Shown: positions 54,820-63,700 of the stretch, piece after piece
How the letters are laid out: every line of letters begins with the position of its first letter
Position numbering within the stretch: position 1 is the stretch's first letter
From: Gammaproteobacteria bacterium 53_120_T64
GTDB lineage: Bacteria; Pseudomonadota; Gammaproteobacteria; Pseudomonadales; Porticoccaceae
Direction of reading: 5' to 3'
DNA: 64,000 nucleotides
NCBI GenBank assembly: GCA_002162815.1
Contig: MAAT01000075.1
Coordinates: 1 to 64,000, forward strand
Position numbers and translations under genes: made by a program
The notes under the pieces: model-generated
Database searches by the model: none
What the model was told of the DNA's origin: nothing
What the model saw: the letters and a program-made list of their open reading frames with translations, nothing else

Positions 54820-56967
54820 ATGAAAATTGGCTCGCGTATTATCGGCCCCCGGCTGGGCAGTAAATTACTGCTCGCCGGTTGCGTGTTGCTACTGATTCCC
54901 TGGCTCGGCTTTCAATCCCTGCGCGCCATGCAACAATTTTTAACCGAGGGTCAAGCGGCAGCGCAACTGCTCACCGCCAGTGGTATCGCCGCGCTGCTGC
55001 ACGGGCGCAGGGAGCTGTTTGCTGAGCAATTTGATGACCATGCCGCCAGCACTCAGCTCGCCACGCTGCCCCTCTACCCACTGCCCGGACGCATCCTCCT
55101 CGATGGCTTTGCCGAGGACTGGCAGGGCCTAGAGCAACGCAGTAAAGACTATGGTGGAGCACCCGGGCCACAGTTTTCGCTGCTGCTCGGGGAAAACAAA
55201 CAGCGTCTTTACGGCCTGCTACAGGTCCGCGATACCTCACCCATTTATCGCCATCCCGCCTATTTAAGACTCGACCACAGCGACCATGTGCGGATCTATT
55301 TCAAGGACACCAACAATCAACAGGGACGCTTGCTGATGACCTTTGAGGGCAGCGGTAAAGTCACCGTTTATGCCGTGGATAGTGACTGGCGTATCGCGAC
55401 ACCGGGCAGCCCCGACTACCGCCTGCAGGGCTATGTCGATATCGATGCCAATGGCTACAGTATTGAATTTAGCCTGCCGTTGGCGATGCTCGGTGAGCAG
55501 CGCCAACTGGGGCTGGCCGTGGCCGATGTCGACGACCCCCACCAGCGCACCGTGGCTCATATTAGCTCGACCTTCCCCGATATTCATCGCGACCATTACA
55601 ATCGAGTGTCAATGCGCTCCGTCGCCACAGAGGCCATTCTTCAAGGCTTACAACAGCAAGATGCACAAATCTGGGTTCTTGATCGCGCCCTCAATGTTCG
55701 CGCCAGCACCGGTGGCCTCGGTGCTCAAGTGGAAGACTATCTCAACACCGAGCAACAGCGCGCAAAGCCACTTTGGCAAAGCCTCAGCGATGCTGTTTTG
55801 GGCCAACTGATTGGTCTCACCAGCCAGCCCTTGGAAGACTTTGACCCCCTGCAAACCCTCCGTCGCGACGATGCGCTATTACATGCGGCCATGACCGGCC
55901 TTGGCGGTACGCAGCAGCGCCCCTCGCTCGATGGCCGCCATCAAATTATTGCCGCCGCTCAGCCCATTCGCGACGGCGCCAGCATTATAGGTGTGGTGCT
56001 CATTGAACAAAGCACCGGTACAATTTTGAGCCTGCAGCGTCACTCCCTACAACATATCGCCCTGCTATCGTTACTGAGTTTAAGTGCTATCGTCATCGTC
56101 TTATTGTTGTTCTCCGCTCGCCTCACCTGGCGCATTACACGACTCGGCCGCGATACCGACAGGGCCAGCGATGAATGGGGGCGCATGCAGCACAGGCCCA
56201 ACATCCGAGGCACCCGAGCGGCTGACGAAATTGGCGATCTGAGCCGTAACATCGAACAGCTACTGGCCCGCTTAAATCGCTATCAGCAATTCCTCAGCAC
56301 CATCCCTCGCACCCTGCGCCATGAAATCAACAACCCCCTCAATACCGCAGCCACCTCACTCGAGCACCTGCAAGCACAGGGCGGCGACAGGGTTTATGTC
56401 GAGAGTGCACAGCGCGGTTTACAACGTATTAGTGCCATCGTCGACAATCTGGCCGAGGCCGCCAGTCTTGAAGATGCGCTGCATAGCGATGAGATATCAG
56501 TCCTCAGCATAAGCGCCCTGCTCAGCGTCTATATCAAGCATCTGCGCGAGCGCTGCCGACATGACATCGCGCTGAGCCTACCCGAAAATGATATTTGGAT
56601 AGAGGGCTCGGACATCCATATAGAACAATTACTCGACAAGCTACTCGACAACGCCTGCGACTTCGCCACGCCCGGCACGAGCATAGCCGTAGGCCTCAAC
56701 TGCACAAAAACCCATTGTTTGATTCGCATTAAAAATTATGGGCCAACGATCAACGAAGCAGAATTGGCGGTGCTGTTCCAACTTTTTCACAGCCGCCGAG
56801 ATCCAGAGCACAGCAATAGCACTGAGCAGCATATTGGCCTGGGGCTCTATATCGCACGACTGATTTGCGAGCGTCATGGCGGTGATTTATCCGTGGTAAA
56901 CCTACCAAGCGCCGATGGCGTAGAGTTTACCGCCACTCTGGCCTTGACCACTATTGATCAGGAGTAA
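54820..56967 (+). CDS. pdsS: PdsS, histidine kinase of the sortase system
   Basis: 715 residues, the usual length for this kinase family. Helix 1 (LLLAGCVLLLIPWLGF), a periplasmic sensor of about 380 residues whose first half (about 85-235; ILLDGFAEDWQG, DHVRIYFKD, YSIEFSLPLAML) looks like a CBM9/DOMON-type beta sandwich, helix 2 near 410-430, a HAMP-like linker, HisKA with His501 in LRHEINNPLNTAA, and an ATPase domain (LLDNACDFA, HIGLGLYIARLICERHGG). It may sense a sugar or wall-derived ligand. Transcribed with pdsR. Confidence 0.93.
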   Translation: MKIGSRIIGPRLGSKLLLAGCVLLLIPWLGFQSLRAMQQFLTEGQAAAQLLTASGIAALLHGRRELFAEQFDDHAASTQLATLPLYPLPGRILLDGFAEDWQGLEQRSKDYGGAPGPQFSLLLGENKQRLYGLLQVRDTSPIYRHPAYLRLDHSDHVRIYFKDTNNQQGRLLMTFEGSGKVTVYAVDSDWRIATPGSPDYRLQGYVDIDANGYSIEFSLPLAMLGEQRQLGLAVADVDDPHQRTVAHISSTFPDIHRDHYNRVSMRSVATEAILQGLQQQDAQIWVLDRALNVRASTGGLGAQVEDYLNTEQQRAKPLWQSLSDAVLGQLIGLTSQPLEDFDPLQTLRRDDALLHAAMTGLGGTQQRPSLDGRHQIIAAAQPIRDGASIIGVVLIEQSTGTILSLQRHSLQHIALLSLLSLSAIVIVLLLFSARLTWRITRLGRDTDRASDEWGRMQHRPNIRGTRAADEIGDLSRNIEQLLARLNRYQQFLSTIPRTLRHEINNPLNTAATSLEHLQAQGGDRVYVESAQRGLQRISAIVDNLAEAASLEDALHSDEISVLSISALLSVYIKHLRERCRHDIALSLPENDIWIEGSDIHIEQLLDKLLDNACDFATPGTSIAVGLNCTKTHCLIRIKNYGPTINEAELAVLFQLFHSRRDPEHSNSTEQHIGLGLYIARLICERHGGDLSVVNLPSADGVEFTATLALTTIDQE

Positions 56968-57088
56968 GTCCTTGTCCCCACTATCGTCTATAATCGTCGC
57001 CGCTATCAGCAAGCGTCCAACACCCTGCTAGCCCGACAGATTCAACCTACAGACTCAACCTTGAAGCCATAGTGGCCCCGGTGCAAAA

Positions 57089-57688
57089 ATGATTTTACTG
57101 AACGCCTCTCATTTCGTCGGCAAGGGATTGCACCGCGAGTGTTATATCCACCCCGATAACGATCAACTCTGCGTCAAGGTCGTCGTCGCCGGGGATTTAT
57201 CGGAGAGTAAGCGCGAACAAAGCTACTATAAACGGCTGCAAAAAAGGGGCATTAGCTGGGACATACTGCCTCGTTTCCACGGCCAAATAGAAACCAATAT
57301 GGGCGCGGGCGCCGTCTTTGACCTGATCAGAGATGTCGATGGCGAGGTCTCAAAAACGCTGGAGTATTATCTTTCCTGTGAGCACTTAGAGAGCACAGAA
57401 AACCCTGGCATAAGCCAGGCTATAAGTATTTTCAAACAAGCGCTTTATCGACAGTCGATTATCACCATGACCCTGTCGCCAAAAAATATTATGTATAAAA
57501 AAACCGGCCCCCACGAGGGCCGTCTGATTCTTATTGATAATATTGGCAATTCAGACTTTATTCCTATTTGCAGTTATATTGATTCTTTGGCAAAAAAGAA
57601 AATCACTCGAAAGCTGCTGCGCTTTGAGAAAACCGTATTAAAAATGTGCGCTCACAATAAAGCACTACTTATTGAGCTGGGCACCTGA
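57089..57688 (+). CDS. YrbL-family protein (kinase-like)
   Basis: 199 residues, matching the PhoP-regulated YrbL family, which has a reduced kinase-like fold. GKGLHRECYIHPDNDQLCVK fits a P-loop and ATP lysine, and SPKNIMYKK with LILIDNIGNSDF fits the catalytic and metal-binding loops, though the usual Asp of the HRD motif is replaced by the weak TLSPKN. Cytoplasmic; substrate unknown. It follows pdsS by 121 bp on the same strand, but is known elsewhere without sortases. Confidence 0.85.
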   Translation: MILLNASHFVGKGLHRECYIHPDNDQLCVKVVVAGDLSESKREQSYYKRLQKRGISWDILPRFHGQIETNMGAGAVFDLIRDVDGEVSKTLEYYLSCEHLESTENPGISQAISIFKQALYRQSIITMTLSPKNIMYKKTGPHEGRLILIDNIGNSDFIPICSYIDSLAKKKITRKLLRFEKTVLKMCAHNKALLIELGT

Positions 57689-57720
57689 CAAGCCCGTATC
57701 AATCAATAGACACTTCGGCC

Positions 57721-57983
57721 ATGTTGCGAACCCCGCTCACACATTTGTTAATCTTCGCCCTGCTGTTCATTAGCAGCGAAGGCGCCATGGATTCTGTCGA
57801 CTCAGAACACCCTCATGGTGTTGCCAGCACTACTGCCACGGCCACACCAGTAGTATTACGGCCCCTATCAGTACTGTCAGCAGCCATCCCGGCCACGCTT
57901 TATTTTCTTGCTTTCAGCCCCAGTTCGCCAGCCTGGCTTTGGCACCGCCCATTCGCCCTCCCTGTCTGACCCGCGTTCTTTAA
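57721..57983 (+). pseudogene. Small exported metal-operon protein, frameshifted
   Basis: The ATG frame gives a signal peptide (THLLIFALLFISSEGAMDSV) and SEHPHG, then drifts. Shifting frame at about 57821-57835 yields YCHGHTSSITAP ... FASLALAPPIRPP and a stop at 57981, the Cys/His core and Pro-Pro end that I recall in small proteins encoded ahead of czc/cus efflux genes. So this is likely the broken first gene of the decayed metal-efflux locus. Confidence 0.55.
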
Positions 57984-58068
57984 ATTTAAGCACTGTTACA
58001 GTGTCTTTCGCTGGCGCTCTTTTTAGCGCACTGGCGAAGCTAGTTTTATTTAATTAGGAATTAAAACC

Positions 58069-58799
58069 ATGGGCACACGTCTTACGGTTTCAGCCTTACT
58101 GCTTGTCTGCTTGCAAATGACCCGTCTCTCCAGTTACGCCGCGACATCAAGGCCGCTCGTGCTACCTTAAATACCCGCGAAAAATTTGAGACCGCAGCGG
58201 CACAAGCGCTCTACAATCCTGAGTTTGAGGGGGAAAACACTGAGGTCAACACTTTCACTGTAGGCATCAGCCAAACCCTCGACTGCTCTGCTAAGCGCTC
58301 AGCCCGCACCACTGTTTCGACAGTAGAGCGATTACCCATAGAGCCTCAGTACCACCTAGCACGCCAAGAACTGAGCATTGGCGCGCTCAACGCACTCGCC
58401 ATCTATCAACGCGGTATTGAACGCAAGGCCTTAGGCCTGGAGCGTGTGGCTTTAATGGCTAAATTTTCGGTGTTATCGACACAAGGTTTTGCCAGCGGGG
58501 ACATTGCCCGCGTTGAATTAAACCTCGCCACCCTGCTCGCAGCCGAAGCGAACATCGCCCACGCCAATGCTGGGCTCATTGCCGTCCGGCAAACACTGAA
58601 TAGGTTTTTGGCAAATGCAGACGGTACACCCTTGCCACAGCTAAACAGCCAACCACCCAGGCTAGCAACACGTCCCATGCCCCAGCCTCTGTAATTGGCT
58701 CTGCCCGATGTACAAATGGCCCAACGCCGTGTCGATGCTGCCAGTGCCCGGGTAAATTTACGCAAGCGCGAACAGGTCGCGATCCCAGCCGTGGCCTGA
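58069..58799 (+). pseudogene. Decayed CzcC/CusC-type outer membrane efflux protein
   Basis: A signal peptide (MGTRLTVSALLLVC) begins at ATG 58069, but the conserved part follows in another frame from about 58110: ANDPSLQLRRDIKAARA, then LYNPEFEGENTEVNTFTVGI and SQTLDCSAKRSAR, as in TolC-family metal efflux channels. A TAA at 58692-58694 interrupts the later frame, and the reading ends in TGA at 58797. The chain is about half the usual 420 residues: the second repeat is mostly missing. The lesions (frameshift or small deletion, stop, truncation) make a working channel impossible. Confidence 0.8.
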
Positions 58800-58825
58800 G
58801 CGCCGGTGTAGAAGATGGCTACCGC

Positions 58826-59347
58826 TTGTCTTGGTTGTCGTACCCATCACATTAGCGCCTATCTTTGTACTGCTGTATTTCGCCTTTGGCTCACGGGGTC
58901 AGGCCGCCTTGATGATGCTCAACGTACCCCTGGCCTTAATTGGCGGCATTATTGCCCCATGGCTATCGGGACAATATTTATCGGTGCCCGGCGCCAGCGG
59001 TTTTATTGCTTTATTTGGTGTCGCGGTACTCAACGGCGTAGTGATGCTGGGGGGCCGCGATGAATCAACGCATTGGCCAGCAAGAAAGTAGCTCTGGCAA
59101 TTTTGAAGGGGCCATTAAAGCCGGTGCTCATTCACGCTTGCGCCCGGTATTAATGACAGCATTAATTACCGCTCCGGGGCTGTTTCCACTGTTATTATCG
59201 AACGCTGTCGGCTCGGAAATTCAACGCCCACTGGCAGGCCTTGTCATCGGCGGGTTGATTTCCAGCACTTCATTAACCCTATTGGTCATTTCCGTTTTGG
59301 ACAGCGGATATTCTCGGCGCTGGCTGGAAAGTAAGTTCCGGCCATAA
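58826..59347 (+). pseudogene. Remnant of a CzcA/CusA-type heavy-metal RND pump (C-terminal end)
   Basis: Only the last about 170 of some 1040 residues remain. VVPITLAPIFVLLYFAFGS, LNVPLALIGGIIAPWLSG and GFIALFGVAVLNGVVML match the last transmembrane block; then the frame shifts within a run of six G (59049-59054) into MNQRIGQQE ... SRLRPVLMTALITAPGLFPL and EIQRPLAGLVIGG. The membrane-fusion gene (czcB) and the first four fifths of czcA are missing between 58799 and 58826, so one or more deletions joined the ends. Confidence 0.85.
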
Positions 59348-59449
59348 TCACCTATGAAAAAATATACGCCGAGTACATTAAAGGTCATGCCTTATTACGC
59401 TACCCCCCCCTGTAGAAAGACCTTTGCTATTCTCGGTAATGAATCTGGA

Positions 59450-60706
59450 CTAAGAAGGAGTGATCTCAGCCACTTCAACTCTATTGCGGCCCTTACTTTT
59501 AGCCGCATACACAGCTTCATCGGCACGATTTAAGACACCGATAAAGTCTTCACCATGGGCTAATTGCGCGAGGCCAAAACTGGCCGTGATGGCCAAACCC
59601 TGGACACAAGAATTTTCAAGGCTTAGGCGCACATTCTCGGCTTTATTGACACCCGCCTGTAGATCGCAACCATCGAGTAAAAAAACAAATTCCTCACCAC
59701 CAAAACGCGCAACGACGTCTTCATTTCTACTCTGTGCAACAAAAATTTTAGCCACATCCCGCAGCACATCATCGCCGATACTATGACCGTGCTGATCATT
59801 CACCGCTTTAAAGAAATCGATATCGATCATAATTAAACACAGTGGCTGCTGGTGGCGATGAGCATGGCTGATTCTTTTCGTGGCGACATCGATTAGAAAG
59901 TGTCGGTTATATAGGCCTGTCAACTGGTCACGCATGGCCAAATTTCGCAGGGCATCATTTTGCTGTTTAAGTGTAATGTGGGTGGCAATGCGCGCTTCAA
60001 CAATGGCCGGAGAAAAGGGCTTGGTAATGTAGTCGACGGCGCCAATACTCAGACCTAGCTCCTCCTCTTCCACCTGGTCTTTTCCGGTAACAAAAATAAC
60101 CGGGATATTCTCTGTAATTTCAGACTGTTTCAGGCGCTGGCAAACTTCGTAACCATCCATATCCGGCATTTGAATATCGAGCAAGATCAGGTCAGGACGA
60201 GGCTCCGCCTCGGCCAACTCTAAGCAACGCAGCCCCCCGGTGGCGACTTTTATTTGGTAGCTACTATTAAGTAGGCCCGCAAGAAGCTGGATGTTGGATG
60301 GCGCATCGTCAACAATCAATACTAGGGGCTTTGTTTCCATATTTTTCCCACCGTTGCGTTCGTCTACTCGAGCTTGTAGACGCAATCTTGAAGGCTCGCC
60401 CAGTTTTTCAACACTGACCACTGCCGCTTCAAAATCAAATTGGCCCAACTCCTCGCGCAATCTATCCAATAGTGAACCCTCGGGCTCTTGTCGGCAATAA
60501 GGTCGCAAACTGATCAGGTCGGCACTGTCGAGGAAATCTCCTCGCGCCAGCTTCGACCGCAACTGATCAATAAGAAAAACAAATTCCTCGAGCTCTCCCA
60601 ATACCGAATGATGTTGTAAAATCGAGGAAACACCCTTCCCCAAGACCTGGAGTTCGCTGTATTCCGCCGGGTAATCTAAGGCTAAAACCCCAATTATTGT
60701 GTCCAT
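59450..60706 (-). CDS. Response regulator-diguanylate cyclase (REC-GGDEF)
   Basis: 418 residues. A receiver domain starts at Met123 (METKPLVLIVDDAPSN; phospho-Asp in LILLDIQMPDMDG; Lys in YITKPF), then GGDEF with the active FGGEEF and an RxxD inhibitory site (RNED) five residues before it. So it makes cyclic-di-GMP when phosphorylated, probably by the hybrid kinase 23 bp upstream. The first 122 residues are unusual: positions 41-103 resemble the end of that kinase. Translation could also begin at Met123; ATG 60706 is used since the long frame starts right behind the kinase stop. Confidence 0.9.
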   Translation of the reverse strand: MDTIIGVLALDYPAEYSELQVLGKGVSSILQHHSVLGELEEFVFLIDQLRSKLARGDFLDSADLISLRPYCRQEPEGSLLDRLREELGQFDFEAAVVSVEKLGEPSRLRLQARVDERNGGKNMETKPLVLIVDDAPSNIQLLAGLLNSSYQIKVATGGLRCLELAEAEPRPDLILLDIQMPDMDGYEVCQRLKQSEITENIPVIFVTGKDQVEEEELGLSIGAVDYITKPFSPAIVEARIATHITLKQQNDALRNLAMRDQLTGLYNRHFLIDVATKRISHAHRHQQPLCLIMIDIDFFKAVNDQHGHSIGDDVLRDVAKIFVAQSRNEDVVARFGGEEFVFLLDGCDLQAGVNKAENVRLSLENSCVQGLAITASFGLAQLAHGEDFIGVLNRADEAVYAAKSKGRNRVEVAEITPS

Positions 60707-60729
60707 ACTGCGTTTACAACTCCCTGTAT

Positions 60730-63700
60730 TTAGGTTTTAACATCCCCGACAAGCAATACTTCTAACTCATTAACAGAGGCCACTGCGCTCGACATATCAA
60801 ACTGATTCAGCTGTGCGCTGAGCTTTTCCAGGGCCTGTTTTTCCTGACCCTGTTGACAATGGGGCTTGAAAAAATGGATATCTGCCAACTCCACATAAGC
60901 ACCCTGCTCTAGCTTAGTACGCAGTTGCCTCATCAACACCACCAACGCCTCCCCCTTCACGGTTGGGGGTCGCGACAAGCCACCATCTGAAGATGCCTGC
61001 TCCTGAGCCTGTAAATACTCATCTAAGCATAGATACAATTGTTGATATTGCTCAAAAAAATTGGCCCATTGACCCTGTATCACAGCGCCCGCACCCGACA
61101 GAGCCGCCACCTCAAAAGTGACGGACAAAGCCTGTAGACGCGTAGCACTCATATTCCCGGCGATGCCTTTAATGGTATGAATCAGACTCGCTATGCGAGG
61201 CCAGTCTTCAGCGGCCACCGCTTCGCCAAGTAGCTCCATGTCCCCCGGCACATCGGAGACAAATTGTTTCACTAGGGTTAACAACAGCGTCTGATTACCC
61301 CTGACCCGCTTGAGTAGCCCCTCCTGATCCCATATCGGCTGTTGCTCGCGGCTATCATCTGCTAAGCCTTGGCCACTATCGGCTACAGCCACAAGTTGAG
61401 CCGCGGCTGGTGGCGCTTTATCGGCTGGGGGGGTATCCGTCGACAGTTTATTGGCTCGAGGCTGATCCTCTACAGTCTCTTCTCGCGACCGCTCACCGAC
61501 GCTGGATCGAGACAAATGACGCTGTAGGCTAGCCTCCAGCAGGTCAGGGTCTATCGGCTTGGCAATGTAATCATTCATTCCTGCACGCAAGCACTTGGCC
61601 CTGTCCCCGGCCATCGCATTGGCCGTCATGGCAATAATATTGATATCGGTGTAGCGCTCACCGGCCCCACCATCACGAATTTCGGCGGTAGTTTCATAGC
61701 CATCGAGCACCGGCATCTGGCAATCCATTAATATCAGTTGATAGGGCTTCTCTTCAGAGGCCTGCTGCAGCATCTCTAGCGCTACCGCGCCATTGTCAGC
61801 AATATCGGCGAAGTAACCCATATCTTCCAATATGCCGATGGCGACCTGTTGATTGATAAGGTTATCTTCCACCAGCAGTAAGCCCGACTCACCACACTGA
61901 AGCCCACCATTCGCACTTGGCGGCGACGGCTCATGACTCAGGCTCTGCAGGTAGTTGTGCGTCACTAGGGGCTTGGCAGCCAGTAGCGCCTCACCACCAC
62001 CCAGTACCACGGCCAGTGCGTCGAATAGATCCGAGGTCGTGGTTGGTTTCGGGAAGTAAGCCGCAAAGCCCAAGTTGGCAAAAAACTGGGCATCCCCGGG
62101 CTCACTCATCGAGGTCATCATCACCAGCTGGGTGGCCTTAAAGCGGGCATCGGCGCGAATCGCCCGCCCCAGGGCGGCTCCGTCCATCTCCGGCATTTGC
62201 ATATCGACAATAGCCACCGGAAAGGGCTCTGCCACCTGTTCATCAAGAATACGGAGTGCACTCGCCGCGCTATCGGCCTCGGTGACATAGGCACCCCAGA
62301 GACTGAGCTGTTGCTCGAGTACTTCGCGGTTCGTTTCATTATCGTCAATAATAAGAATTCGCACCCCGTGCAGATCGACTGTCGGCCTCACTAACGCCGC
62401 CTGATCACTCACCCCCAGCCGCAGGGTAAAGGCAAAGCAACTACCCTTGCCAAACTCACTGGTGACACTAATCTCGCCGTTCATTAATTCACACAGTCTT
62501 TTGACAATGGATAAACCCAAACCCGTACCGCCAAATTTCCGCGTGGTCGACGAGTCAACCTGTGAAAAAGAATCAAATAATTGATGGATTCGCTCCGCTG
62601 CAATCCCCATCCCCGTGTCGGAAACCGAGGCCGACAGCAGCATCTCGCCTTCATCGCCCTCGTGCAGGGCGGCACGAATAACGATCTCGCCTTCGGCGGT
62701 GAATTTCAGCGCATTGCCCACCAGGTTGGTAAAGAGTTGCCGTACCCGCGTCGGGTCGCCCTTAACCCGGGAGTACTTGATCTGAGCCAGGTCGAGCACT
62801 ATCTCTAGGCCCTTAGCCTGAGCCTGTAAAGCCATGCTTTCCGCCAGTTCGCCCAGCAGCTGACGCAAGTCGAAATCAATCGATTCCATCTCCAGCTTGC
62901 CCGCTTCAATCTTGGAAAAATCCAGAATGTCGTTGATCAGCGTCAGCAGGGCCTCGCCACTGGAGCGCGCCAGACGCACCTGGTGGCGCTGCTTACTATT
63001 TAATTCGGAGCTCGATAACAAATTGAGCATGCCCAACACGCCATTCATCGGGGTGCGAATTTCATGGCTCATATTCGCCAAAAAGTCACCCTTGGCGCGG
63101 GTCGCCTCCACCGCCTCGTTTTTGGCGCGGGTCAATTCAGCGGCCACCAAGGTCTCCGCTGTAATATCGCCAAAGCTCCACACCTGCCCCACCGAATTAT
63201 TGGGCAACACCAGCTCTCGTGAGTTGTATTCAAAAATACGACCATCCTTAAAATGAATAGAGCCCGCTGTAAATAGGCCACCAGTGTGCTGTAGCCCCTC
63301 GACGATACGAGTAAAGGCCTCAGCATCCAGTAGGTCATCGGCTATATTGCTGAGCAATGACTTGACGTCACCAAAAACCACATTCTCGCTAGATAGATCA
63401 AACATGTCGAGTAGGCGCTGGTTGTAGTGCAAAGCCTTGTGGTGTTCATTAATAACCACAATACCTTTATCGGTAGCTTCAAGTGTCGCCTCGACAATGG
63501 CTAAGGAGTTATCACTATTGAACTCCGCCAGCTTGCGCGCCGTGATGTCTGTGCGAATGGCAATATAGCTTTTTGTCTTACCCCCACTATCCACAAAGGG
63601 CATGATGGTGCTATCCAGCCAATACAAATCCCCGCTTTTCGTCCTGTTACAAATCTCGTCGCGCCACACCTCACCCCTATCCAGCGTCGCATAAAGGTCC

